Assembly: GCA_008711295.1 (NCBI GenBank)
Contig: VUYV01000761.1
Span: forward strand, 62,001 to 126,000
Length of the DNA: 64,000 nt
Direction of reading: 5' to 3'
Origin: Anarhynchus alexandrinus
Taxonomy: Eukaryota > Chordata > Aves > Charadriiformes > Charadriidae
The notes beneath the pieces were generated by a model. That model made no database searches. It had not been told where the DNA came from and saw only the letters and a list, made by a program, of their open reading frames with translations. Of this stretch, positions 44,641-57,600 are shown in pieces; the stretch's first letter is position 1; each line of letters opens with the position of its first letter. Position numbers and translations under genes: made by a program.

Positions 44641-47600
44641 ACTCTGATTTATTCCTGCTGCCACAGTGTCCAGTGCAGCCTTCTTTCCTATAGAGCTTGG
44701 CCTTGAGGTGGCAGGTCTGTGCAGATTCTCTGAAGTCTGATATAGGGTTGAGTTGTTCCTCATTAGTTTAACCTCTCTCCCCTCCCCAGCTGCTCATCTT
44801 CAGGAAATGTTTAGGAATGAAGTAGCTGTGAAAACTCTGCCCAGCCTGTCATCAGCTTGGTCTGAAATGAGCAAACAGTCTCAAAGGTTACGAGAGGGAA
44901 TTCACATGCGTGGCCTTGCCCGTCCCTACTCACACAGTGCTACTTCATCTGCTTCCATTCTTTAGAAAACCAAGCTAAATAAACTTGCTGCCGTTGTTTT
45001 GGTGGGACAGCACTCTCTCATGGCATTTTCCTGAGGGGTGCTTTTGCCTGTGCAAGGCAAGAGGAAAGAGCAAGTGAAGATTTTTAGGAGGCCACAATAA
45101 AATTGATGGATTCTTCCCTGGGGCTGTGTTGGATTGTGATTTCTGACACATCAGCTGTGGAAATCCAGGGTAATTCCACTAAAGCCTCTCCAGGTATCTG
45201 CCTGTGTAAATAAGACCAGGATTTGGCCTGACTGTTTTAAAGAAAAACTGCCCAGGGGATAGCTCCAAGATGCATGCTCTTGCTTTCTGCCTCTCTTAGC
45301 AAATGCTACATTCAGCACTCCTGTAAGGCAATTATTCATTTTTAAATGGAAAGTCAAGACACTGCTTTCTTTAGAAACGTTCCTGCAGTGCTGGAAACGA
45401 CAGCATTTGTTTCAATGGAAGAGTTCATGAGATCCCCAGGAAAGTGGGGACCTGGGCCACCTCCCTGTGAAGTTGATGGCAGAGGAACAGCGTAGCTCCA
45501 CCAGGGCTCGTGGGTTGAGTGATGTACGGCACTAACTTTAGCACAGGTAGTAAAAACCTCTCCCATGTAGGTGGGCACATGCATAGATATAGATGCACTT
45601 GCAATATCTAGCAAAGTATATAGCAAAATACTCTGTTTATATAAAGTGTTCCTTTCGGCCCATCAGGCAGCAAGCATCTGAAATGCAGATTTGCTGTCTT
45701 CCTTTCCTTTCTGCCTCTCTGAGGCTGAAAGAGGAACTGGGTTTGGGTTTTGCTGGGGAGCTGTGGCTGGCTGACAGTCTTGGTCATTACAGGCTTTGCA
45801 TGTCTGAGCACCTCGCCAGCTCGTGGAGCTAATGATTAGGTGTCAGCAGGATGCAATGTTGCGTTATGGCCACATGTTGTCTTGTTATATTAATGTTACA
45901 TGATGGTGTCCTGCTGCGCTGGAGGAGTGTTTGGGAGGGGGCTCCTCAGTGCATCACACTGAATGGCTCTGTTGGTCCTCCCACCTGCAGGGACTGAGAT
46001 TTCAGCCTCTCTGGACTTGCCTGGGAGTGTGAGGTTGGAGGCACCATAGGGCACCTGATTCCTTGCAAGGGCTCAGATGAACAATTAGGAGGAGAGTTTG
46101 ATCTTGGGCAAGCTCCAAGAGGCTCAGGCAGAGTGGAGGGCAGCATGCAGGAGAGTGGGGCTGGTCAGTGCCCTTGTCGGCAGTGCTGCGGAGGAAGAGG
46201 AGGTGCTTTGGGATGGTTGGAGGAGCTCAGGTGACCTGCAGAGCAGCAGGGACAGTCAGGACTGAGTGCACAGGGCACAAAGGGCTGGAGTCACTCCTGG
46301 GAGGCCCCTCAAAACAGCTCAGGAAATGGCTACAGGCCCTCTCCAGCCTGGGCACCCGCATTTTCTCCCTCTTGGAGACCAGGGGATTAACTTGAGGTCT
46401 GCAGCCCAACTTGATACCTGCTTGTTGCTTCCTCAGCTGGGATCAGCAACGCAGCCTCCAGTGGTTTGCAGCTGCACTGTTCTTGGCTCCCCAGGGCAGA
46501 GACACTTACTGATTCAGTAAACCATTTTAGCATATGTTTAAATCTACATGTGTAGGATGGGCTCTGAGCACCCCTGGGTGCTGAAAGCTTAAAAAGCATG
46601 ACGCTTGCCTACGAGGCTTGGTAGAAGCTTTAGCCTCGAGGGTGTAAAACGTGCCAGTTAATGGAGAGTCTGGGGAAAGGCATACAGAGATGGAACTTCC
46701 AGGAGAAACCCATGACAGCCTGTTCAGGAGAGCTGAGAAACAGCACACGAGTGCTGCACTTGGCCTCTGCTCTCAAAGATGATATATATGCAGGTTTGAA
46801 GCGGAGAGCTGGGAGCCAGCCAGATAAGAGCATCCATCCCGCTTAAAACCAAAGGTCTCCAGTCCAGAATCTCAACACCAGTAGTAGTCTATAGTGAATG
46901 CTGGAGGACAAGTATTGGAAATAGGTAAGCAGACAGATATTTCTCTGTTATGTTCTCCTAGGATGCAGCAGTGTGGGGCTTGGACACTTCTTGAACCAGA
47001 GCTGTCTGTAAGATGTATCTTGAAAGAGGCACCCATGAATGACAGCTGCTCCAGTTTCCTGACTGCCTCCAGGCTCTGATTTCGGAGCAAAACAGGAGGT
47101 TTTGCCATGCCTGGAGGGAAAACACTAGGGACTCATATTTCTTTCTCTTAATAACCAAGTGTAAGCTGGAGAAGCTGATGCAAACCTGCTCCTCGGGATG
47201 TGCCTGTGATGGAGGATTGCAAGCAGAATAACAGAGCAAGACGCACGGGGTGTCTGTGTTGAAGGATCTGTCGATTTTTCTTTTGAGGGTCAGATTGGTG
47301 GCTTCAGCAGAGGAAATCATCCGTACAGCACAGCCGTTCCTTTCCAAGTGGTTAAGATCCTGCTGAGTGTAAAACACCTTTAAGCCTAGCTGTGCAGGTG
47401 TCATGAACTGTTCTTCCGGCCCACTGGTGACAGATGTGGGGTTTTCAATACATCAGGCAGTTTAGGCTTATTTGGTTTTCACTCTTTTTGATTGGGTTAT
47501 TCGGTTTATGCATCTCACCGGAGGCTGCTTTCAGTATTGCTAAAATCTATTGTGGCTGCACTATGGTTTGCACCCCCTGCCCCGCACCCCCCCAACGCAC

Positions 47601-50600
47601 CGAGTGACATGCAAGCATGAAAAGAAGCTTCTTGAGGGACAGAGGAAACCTACTGTCTGTAGCAACTTGCTCTGCAGTTATTTTTGATTGAGGTTGAAGC
47701 CGTTGTGGTTTGTGCCCCAGAAGAAACCGGGCTGTGCACAGGCAGTTCCCAGCAGCACTGGTGTTTGCCTTTTACCTTCTCTGATCACAGAGATGTTTGA
47801 TTTCTAAAGATCAGAAGGGAACAAGTTCCTTTGACTTCCTCTAATGTTCACAAGGTCAGGGAGCAATCCTGTATTTCTCCATCTCATTCAGTCCATAAGA
47901 ATGTGGAAGCTTGTAGGAGTATTAATTACAGCAATTATAACCTGTTTGACTAGCCAAAATGCTCAAATGGCTACTGAAACCTGCTGTTATTGAAGATGGA
48001 CGTTTTCCTTCAACCAAGGAAGCCTTATGGTTTTGAGGAGCTCATGGAGCAGTTGTCCAGCAGGACTGATCTGTGGAGCAGCTTGGTCAGATAGTGTTAA
48101 AATTGAACATGTTCCTGAGTAATTCTTGCCTGCAGTTTGTTCACTTTGTGGAGTCCTGATGGCTTGTCATGACTCTCTTCCAGCCCAGCTGGTGAATTTT
48201 TTAATCTGCCTGTTGATTACATGGACCATGTATTTACAGCTCTGCACTGTTTAGGGTTTTTCATTATGAAAACACCTGGGAATCCCTGTTGAGGATGAGA
48301 TGCTCTTTGTGATGGGGCAGCAGTGAGAAGCTCGGAGTCGTGACCGTGAATGCAGATATGAAAGTTGCAACTGGATTTGTGAGCCTGGGAATGGAGGAAG
48401 TCACTTGCAGAAGTGGGAATCAGAAACCTAGAAATTGGGCCAAGTCATTAAGCAACTGGCTGGGTGCTGTGCAAACACAAACCAAATAGAGAGCCCTCAG
48501 TTTTCAGCTGTGAGGGGGAAAAACTACCAGCTCTTCAGCTGTGATAATCAGTGATGGGCATCCAGCTGTAATGCAGGGACATGGCAGCAGTGTGCTACCC
48601 ATCCCTTGGTTTAAAAGAGACAGAGCTCAAAATGCCTGTGGCTTCCAGTGCTTGGTCTGCTTCAGGGGTCCCATCTTGCTATTGTGACCGAGAGCAATAC
48701 TATGAATTTTTTTGAGCTAAAAATGGTTGTAGCCATACATTGTAGCTCTACAGCTTGTTTCCCAGGGTTATAAACAGATGTGGCTTTCCAGACAGCCTGT
48801 GCTGCCAGGCATGGCTTACTGTCGGGTGCTCTGGGAGCTGAGCACACATGAAGGAAGCTTCTGTTGACCAGATGATGCCCCAAGTCTCCATGTTTATGAG
48901 CACCACACTGGTGTGATAATGTTGATTTCAGTTTTGGTACCCCTGATTCACCCCAGTAAGTGGTAGATGAACCATGGCACTTACCTCCTGTGGGCAAGGT
49001 GGTGCTTTTCTCATGGGCCCTGAATTTTTGTGCTTAAATGTGAAACTCTTTGGCTGCTTGGTTTTAGGTATGCTTTAATTTTCCCTTCCCTCTTCTATTA
49101 GTGTACAAAGCCTTTTGCCTCCCTCTAGCCATATAGGACCAGCCTAAATCACTGTCCCAGCCCACCAGGAGGAGGAGAGACTCAACTTCCAGATGATGCT
49201 GCACAGCTCCTCTTGCTCTCCTGATACTTTGCTCATCGTGAGCCCCACAGGGTGGCTTCCCTCAAGGTGAGAAACAGCTGGGAGGAGTGAGGATAATTCC
49301 TGGCCACGTGAGATCCTTGTGCAACAACACAAGTCACCCCATGGTTTGGCTGTTATTATGAAGCCTTGATCGGTCTGAGGATGGGCCTGGGGCAAAAAGG
49401 AGGGCCTGACTCTCTGGGTGACATTCTTTGCGCGGCTGCAGGAATGATGAAGAGGAACTGTGATGGGTGACGTTGTCCATCAGCTCCTTCCTGGCAGGAA
49501 GTCTTCTTGTCATGGCAAGGAGGAAGTCAAGAGGGATAGTACAAACTGTACCAACTGCAAGAGAATCCTTGTCCTCCAGCATGGGCTTACGGGCTCTGAC
49601 TTGGCAACTTGCTTTGGGGAACCAGGTAGTAACACTAAATGAACCCATCTTCACTGCAGATACTCTGGGCCTGAGTCTGCCACTCAAAACTATACAGACA
49701 GTCCCAACGGGGACTGTTCTCAACCTGGGAACGGGTAGCAAAGCCAGGTTCTTTAGGTCAAATGTGCTGATTGTATTTTATTAAACAAAAAAATACCTCC
49801 TCATCAGTGAGCGGGGCCCTGCAGTGGTCCTGTCCCCTCCTTTCTGCTCATGTGGGTGCTCATCTGACCTTCTGGTGAGCTGGTTCAGGGAGCTAAACTG
49901 GCTGAGAAGTAACCCTCCCCCCAAAAAAGTGATTAGTCTTCACCACTGATGGTATAACTTGGTGTTGGTGGTAGGGAGGGAATGGGAGGCTGGGGGTGGT
50001 GGAGGAAGGGCAGGAACCACAACACTGACTTAGGTCAATTAAAACTGTTGTGGAATTTCACCCTAAGGCTTCAGTGAGGTTTAATGTAAGCAACGCAGTA
50101 GCCTTGGCTTCTCGGTGTGGCACGGGGAGAAACTGCACCTACAGAGCAGTAAGGAGAAAGGAATGAGGGAAGGTTAGAATGGCCCTAACTTCTAAAGAAA
50201 CACAACACTTGGTAATTATTAGAACCAAGCACATTTCCAACGTCACTGCCTCTTGCGCTGTCAGTGCATATTCATTTCGAGAAAGACAATGTGCTGGGGT
50301 TGCATTCTCTCTCCTCTTTTCATGAATTTGCTAACGTGTTCAGGAAAGGTTTGTTTTGAAAGCCTGTATTAGAGGTGTATTAATTTTGAACTTGTCAAAA
50401 TGAACATTTGCATTGGAAACAGTTCTACAAGTTTGTCTGCATCACAAATGAAACCAAAACCCTTGTGCTGGCTGTAAGCATGCTCTATTCCGATTAAACT
50501 TGGGTCGATTCCAGCTGAACTCAGGCACAGGCTTACTGGGCTGTTCTCTCCCCCATTCATCATCTTTCTCATTTTGCTCCTTGTAACTACATTTATTTAA

Positions 50601-53600
50601 GGACATTTGAAGGAATAACCTAAACCAAACTAAATATGATGGGAACTAAACTTTTATTTTGGTTCTTCTCAGCTTGTAGAGTAGGGCTGCAGACCTTGTG
50701 GATCCATGTGTCTAATCAAAGCAGACAAGAGTGTAACTCAGACTTTGCATATTTCAATGAAATATTCATGAATCCAGGGGGGAATAACCTGGGGTGAACA
50801 TCATTTTGTACGAATCTGAATATATTCTGTATCGCTGTCAGCAACATGCAGATGGCTCAGAAAATTCAGAAGAGGGCCTGTGCTTGTTGAGAAATGTCTT
50901 GCTGCTTTGGCTCTAAGGACAATAATGATTGCATTTGCCCAGATTCTCATTTAATTAGCAGATTTTCAAAACTGGGCACTAAAGGACTTAAGTCCCTATT
51001 TACCCCATGTGGAAGCATGTGGCTTTCCAGGGAGGCTGAGAAATGCCAGCTCCCACTGGAGTCAGTGCGAGTGGAGGGTGCCCAATCTCCTGAGACACAA
51101 AGCGGGTTCTTACTTGGCTACCGAATACGGACTTAAGTGCTGAACACTAAACACACCTTCATTAGATGATGCTAGTCTCTACTTTTTAATTGATTCCATT
51201 GAAGACCTATAGGTTAGGAGTGGGAAGGAAAATCGGTAATGGAGCAAAAATGACTGTGATTTAGAGATCGGATTGCATACAGCTAGAGCCATGCATCAGG
51301 ATAATGAGATTCAGGCTTGTTTGGTTACAAGCACTGGAGACAGAAGCAGAAAATGTGATCCACCAAGCCAGCTCTCAGGAAATGAGAAACAATAGAGTGA
51401 GGAAATCAAATTTCAAACTGCAGGGATATATTTATCAAGTTTTCCTTAGAAATTTTGCAGGGCCTTTTGGCATTCTCTGGGCAGCTTTTTTTTTTTTTCC
51501 CCCCTTGTATTTTTTCGGTCAGCCGACATATGGCTGGAGGATTAGATCACTGTAAAGCACCGTTGTTTGTGACCTATTTGTTAATGCGGGGCTGGGGTCA
51601 GCGAGAAGAGACGAATGTACTTGTCATTGTTTGGTGCATTTCAAGTGCTGTTCCTGTTGTCACTCACACCATGGCCAGACATTTGGAACAAACTCATTAG
51701 CTAATTAGCGGTGTGCTCAGCCCCACGTGGCGGTAGTCGCTGTGTGGGCGATATTCACATTATGGCTGTGGAACAGGCCCTCCTGTGGCTTCCTGGCAGC
51801 CGCTCTTCGCTAGGTTAGTTGGGAGGGCAGCCGTGGCCGGGCAGAGCCGGGGGAGGCTGCGCCTGCCTTGTCTTTGCTGGGAGAGTCTCTTGCATACCAG
51901 ACATGGCACTGCAGCACTGCTCCTTATCCTCCTGCTCCTTGCCATGCAACAACCCCTCCACTCCCACTCGCTGGATTCACTGCTGCCATCTCCCTTCTCT
52001 GCGTGGACTGCTCTGCTGCCGGCGCAGCTACCGGGGAGGTGCCATGGCTATCAGCTGCTGATGCTGAACTCGTATTGCAAATAATGGCCTTGAACTCTGG
52101 CTCTGCCAACACAGCTGAAATGTTGTGGGCTGGGAACAACTTGATAGAGCGGCTCAGGTCAACATCCGAGGTGTGGTACAGCCCGCTTGAAAGAGGGACG
52201 GGGCAGCGCTGGGGTGGAAAGTTTTCTACGTTAGCTCCTGGGTTTAAAATCACAATATAGACAGCAGTGACCTCCTTTTGCTCATATGAAACAAGGGCCA
52301 TGGATCCACTGCCATGAGTCTCCTTGCTGTGGATGTCCTCAGGGGACCACCAGAAAGGATCATCCCTATGCAGCCTGGGCAAATCTGTACTGGTGTAGCT
52401 GTATCGGTGGGGTACCTGGCCAGTGTCGCAGGAACACTGTGATTTAAGGCATTAACATGGGTGTAATAATAAAAAAAAGGGGTAATTTTACTTGGCTGGC
52501 TTGTTTTGCTTGCACTAAGTAGCTTGATCTGGTTGATAGAAAATACAGTTTTGTTGATACAGGCATGCCAGCTGCAGGAGCTCTTTGCTGGGTTTGTTGA
52601 TTTGTACACTTATGCTGCAGATAGAGACACCTGGGATGGAGCTGGGAACGGAGGGGAAGCCGCCTCCTGCTTCGGAGGTTTGTTTGCCCAGACCTGGAAA
52701 GCAGGCAGGCAGGAGAGAAGGCATCAGGAACAATCTTGTTCTTCCCATTTTATTTTACACAAGAGCTTTCTTCTTGTTCTTTAGAGCTGTCAGCACCTAA
52801 TCATTAGGATTAATGAAGGCGCACAGAAACATTAGGTTTCCATCATTGCTGTTTTCTTCTAAAGAAGAAAAGAGGGAAGTATTCTTTCAGCTCCTGCTGA
52901 TAGTGTCAGATGCATGCCGATACCTTATTTTTTTTCACCCAGAATTTAATTCCGCCTAGCTCAAGGTTAACAGCTAAGCCAGCATCACAGCTAGCTGCAG
53001 AAGACTTGGCTTCCCAGCTACCAGATGGTATTCAAAGCATTTGAACTTGCAGCATTTCTAAACAAGTTGCTTTTAATTCAGCTTACTCGGTGTTTCACTG
53101 CAGTCCCCGTTCTTCTGTATTTCAACCTCAATCCGTCTCCTATTGAGGTCAGCGGGAGTTTTGCTACTGATCCACAGGAGAAAGGGCTGGGCTGTAAGTT
53201 TGCAGTGCTCGGCCTGACCTTCCTTTCACTTGAAAAGCAGTATCTTATAAACTGGATTTTGCTCCGCGTTTCCTTTGTTTTGTTATGCTTTAGTAAGGCC
53301 AGATTCCTCAGGAATTTGGGTTTTAAATGACCAGTAGCTCTACCCGGAGCCAGCTGTAATGCGAGCAGAGTCCTGCGAGCCAGCTTCTCCCCTGACCCGC
53401 ACCAACCCCGGCCGTCTCCCGAACGGCGATGACCCGTTTCCTCGAATTGTCTCACGGTTTGACGATGGGAACAAATATATTCCGGGAGAACTACAATGAG
53501 ACCACGAACCTCCTCCAACCCGCCATCCCGGACGCAGGTTTAGTCATTATCCCCAGAGGGGAAGGACGTGTGCTCCATCCCACCCAGACTGCCGGGTTCC

Positions 53601-53779
53601 TCCTGCATGGTCCATGCCCGTCTGTCTCCACCGACCCCCCCCTTCTAGAAGATCACCCAGTGTGGTGACCAGAAACCTCCTTCCCGCCATCCCCAAGTGT
53701 CCCCCTGACCCGTAAATGCCGTTATTGTGTATCGGTGTCTTCGGTAGGAGGGGGGAAGGTGCAGTAACCGCTCAGCGGT
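44641..53779. other. Intergenic, no supported gene
   Basis: Base composition falls towards AT-rich across this stretch. I find no exon of a known family on either strand. AT-rich blocks at 50,730-50,880 and 51,400-51,780 look like non-coding elements; the second is listed separately. Confidence 0.5.
51400..51780. promoter_or_regulatory. Candidate conserved non-coding element upstream of the CpG island
   Basis: Dense transcription-factor-like words: GGTCAGCCGACATATGGCTG, CATTAGCTAATTAGCGG, GACCTATTTGTTAATGC and GGCGATATTCACATTATGGC. Complexity is high apart from a T14/C6 tract at 51,487-51,505. It lies about 2.3 kb upstream of the 53.8-kb CpG island. Enhancer status is inferred from appearance. 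Confidence 0.3.
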
Positions 53780-53799
53780 GAGGTGATGGCAGCCACTTC

Positions 53800-54690
53800 A
53801 GGGCCCTGGCAGCCCACCCGGGGCCCTGCTTTTTGGGGGGGCTTCCGTGCCCGGACAGCGGTTTCCCCTCGGAGAGAAGAGCGAGGAGGGGGCTCCCCGA
53901 GGGTTTTCCTTCCATTACATGTGGCAATGGGCCCGAGTGGGGGGGCCGGGGCGCTGCCCGGCGGCTGATCCTGCCATGTCCCCCACTGCCGCCTGCCCCT
54001 AACCCTCCTCGGCCGGGCGGGCCTGGCTGTGAGGAGACCCGGCCCGGCAGTGTGAGGAGAGCCGGCGGCGGCGGGTGAGGAGGGAGGGGACGGCGCGCTG
54101 CCCTCTCGGCGGGCAGCGGCGGCGGGGACGGGCCGCGCCGCCCGGGCGGGGGCCGCCCTTCCTCCCCCGCCCTTCGCCTCGCCGCGCCCGGGCCNGGCGG
54201 CCGGGCACCGGGACACTCCTTCCGCGCCTCCCGCGGCCCCTTCCCCGCTCCTCCCGCACGCCAGCGCCAGGTCAGTCCGGGAGCCGCGAGGTGCTCGGTT
54301 GCAGGAGGGGGAACGGACGGATGGACGGCGGCGGAAGAGCCTCTCCCTCCCTCCCCCCCTCCGCCTTTCCCCTCAGCAGCGGGGTGCGGGGTGGGGGCGG
54401 GAAGGGCCCCCCCCCAGGCGCTCCCCGTGGGGAGGGAGCGGGCCCACCGGCCGGCTGCGGGGCTGGGGCGGCGGCTGAGGGCCGCGGGGCCGGGGCAGCC
54501 CCGGCGGGGGGCCGGGGTGGCCTTTGTTGTCTCCGTGGGGTGGGCAGCAACAGTTACTGCCCATCATGGCAGCCNGGGGGATGGCGGCGGCCTGGGCCCG
54601 GGGCGGGGGGGTGGGTGGGTGTCCGCGGTGGCGGGGCCGAGCGGGGGCGTTCGGTCGGCGGTGTCCGTCACCTCGGCTCAGCCTTATTAA
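53800..54690 (+). promoter_or_regulatory. CpG island, probable promoter and first exon of the next gene (EPN2 by synteny)
   Basis: About 900 bases of very GC-rich, CpG-dense sequence (CGGCGGGCAGCGGCGGCGGG and similar), ending abruptly in AT-rich DNA near 54,700. Good splice donors occur on the plus strand, for example CGG|GTGAGG near 54,067 and CAG|GTCAGT near 54,271. Unresolved bases at 54195 and 54575 reflect sequencing difficulty. In human, EPN2 follows GRAP on the opposite strand and starts with a non-coding exon and long intron, which fits. No EPN2 coding exon is in the window, so the gene name is inference and the strand is provisional. Confidence 0.6.
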
Positions 54691-57600
54691 CCTTCGTTGT
54701 GGTGGTGTGGGATTTATTTTCTTTATTTTCAGTAATATAGTCGGTTTGGAAGATGTGTAGTAGTGCTTTTAATTATTTTTAAGGGTGGTATTTTTTAAAT
54801 ATATATTTATATTTTTTCAGTCTTTACCAGTAGTAAATGCTACAGATTGGTCCTGGGTAGTCAGTGTGCTGCGTTATATTAAGCATTATTGTTGTTGTGA
54901 AGTATATTGAAACAAGAATTATCACAGGCTACCCACAATGGAAGTTTTCTGTTTTAAAGCCATGAGGCGTATTGATAACGTTTGGTCTCAGTTTTATTTG
55001 GCCAAGGGGTATGTAATGCTTCCCCCCATCCCCCTTCTTAAGTATGGCATCATCAATGATCTGAAAAGCTAAGTTATATTTAAAATTTACATCAATTGGA
55101 CATGTTTCTTCATCTACTAAGAAAATATCTTGAATTATATGCATACATTTTCAACAGGAGGCCTAAAATACTTGTTCAGGTTGTTAAGGTGTGTTGCGGA
55201 TGTTACGGACTGTAGAGGCTGACTTTAGGAGTTCAAAATGCAAATCAGGCCATAAGATTAAGTTTTATTATTCTCTCCACTGAAGTACATGTTTTATGGT
55301 AATATGGAACTCTTGCATAATTCCAGTGTGTTGCTGTGTTTTGTGCGAGACAAGGTCAGAGAAATTTGGTTTGCTAGGATGTAAAATACGGCATGTTAGA
55401 ATGATTTTTGATACAAAATGTAAGTACATTGTAATGATATGTTTAGCAAAATACGGTCTGTTTAGGAAGTACTTCTAAATATGTTTGTCTTGGCTGGTTC
55501 TTGGATACATTATTTTCCAATAAACTCATATATAGTGTTTTATTGTGAAGAATCAAAACTTTTGATAAATTTTCTTTCATAAACCCAAGGTAATGGTAAA
55601 CTAGCTAGATAGAGTTTCAAAGATAATCTTCCATATATTAAATATTTAACTATGTTATCAAAAATTATCAAGTACAAATTAACCATGAGTATGCATTCCT
55701 CAAGACGAATTCAGATAAGGCTGAATTGACTGCAAGTTAAACTTCAGGAAGTTTGACTTACGGGTGCTGATTGTAACTTCCTTGATGCCATAAAGTAACT
55801 GTGTGACGTCATCAGCTGTGACAACGGTTCTCCTACACGGTAGCTTGACTTTTACATATGTTGACAAATGAAAGCTAATATCTGCCTTTAAGAGATGAAA
55901 TGTAATGAGATACTAAGAGGATGGACCTCTCTCTTTAGAAGAAAATAATTGACCTGTTCCCTAGGTAGGAGCTCAGTAGTGTTGGATAATATTTGGGCAA
56001 GAAAAGTCCTATCTGCTGGTTACTTGGTGGTCCTGTCCTAATAGGAGAAGAGATATCTGGGACCTGGCTGTCAGGTAGCCTGGATGGTCATGTTCATGTT
56101 GTTTTTCACGTCTATTATTCTTACAGTCATTTTTAATGAATAGTTGACAAACATCTGATGTCCAGTGCAAGCAGTGCTGTATAATGCAATGAGCATAAAT
56201 GAATTCAGCTTGTACTGACCGCATCATTATTTACATAACTGGTTAATCATGCTAATTTTGTTCCAGCTGTCAGCCATTTGATTGCTTTAAAACTTGGAGC
56301 TTTTAAGAAGCCTCAAATCTTGGATCACTGCTGTGAAATGCCAAAGGCCTAATTTGTTACTTCATAAAAATGCTGATAGTCTTCCTTGATACAGAAATTG
56401 GTGTTTTGGGTTTTTGGGGTTGGTTTTTTTTTTGAGAATGAAGTCATTAAATGATAATCTGTTTTAGGAGAAATACATTGCAGAGTAGTTAAGATATTCA
56501 TGACCTTGCTTTTCTTAGGTCTTCTACGTGGGATGGGGAAATAGCTATCATTTTTACCTGATCTAGAAGAATATAAGTTATTCTAAAATCTTTATTTAAT
56601 GACTGGTACTTAGGAAGCAACTTTCTGGTCTTCCTGTCATATTTGCAGAGTGCTAAATTGTCTTTTGGGATCTTGCTAGTAGAAAATGAAAGGTGCCTGG
56701 TTTGTGTGAATGTCTGTAATGTTCTTTTTCCTCTTTGCCTTGCTCTGATCTGCGCAGGCAAAGTATTGAAACGTACTAGTATCCTGCTGTCTTAAAGTGC
56801 TTCAAAGAACAGCGGGTTTTTTTTGTGTATTTCAGTAGCCTGGCTGCTCATTAAGAAGGCATGAGACACCATGGAGGAGAACAACATGTATGCTGTCCTC
56901 CAGAATAAAACCTGCTAGGTCTAATAGTAGGTCTGCTAGCATTGGTAGACTGCAGTTTGGTTACATACTGGTATGTGCTGAATGGTAGGCCATAAAAAGC
57001 CCCAGAATTAATCAGTTTAGGTGGCTGTTATACAGTTGCTATCCTGTTTTGGTCAGGTGGGGGGAATTTAGAATGCTTGTATATCAGAATAAGTGAATTC
57101 AGAGACCATAAGTTTCAGGATGAATCTAGAACTAGGTGGTTGTTGCAGTTGAGCCTCTTGGTGAGTGGTGCAGGAGGTAGAAAGCTACAGAAAAGCGGAT
57201 ATTGCTTATTTATCATTTTGCAAATAACAGTTTTGTCTCTGGTTTTCATCAAATTTGGGATTTGGTTGATTTTATGACAATGCTCCAAGCTATCGATAAA
57301 AGGCAAAATACTTGGATCAAACAGTTCTGAGGTGTGTTTTGTGGGTAAAGGGAAGATGTAGGCTGTTTTTGATGAGAAAGTGACTTAAATTACTGAGATT
57401 GAGTTCCTTCAAATTGTATTTTATATGCTCAGAGTTACCACAAGAAGTTAAATCCATGTAAATATCTAATAGTGGAGTTTGTATGAATGATTATACTAAT
57501 TAGAAAATTAGTATGAAAGTATTTTGTGTTTTCTAGTTGCAGTGTCACTGGCAACTGGAGATATTTACTGGAATTTGGTTTGTAATTTACTGATGTGCAT

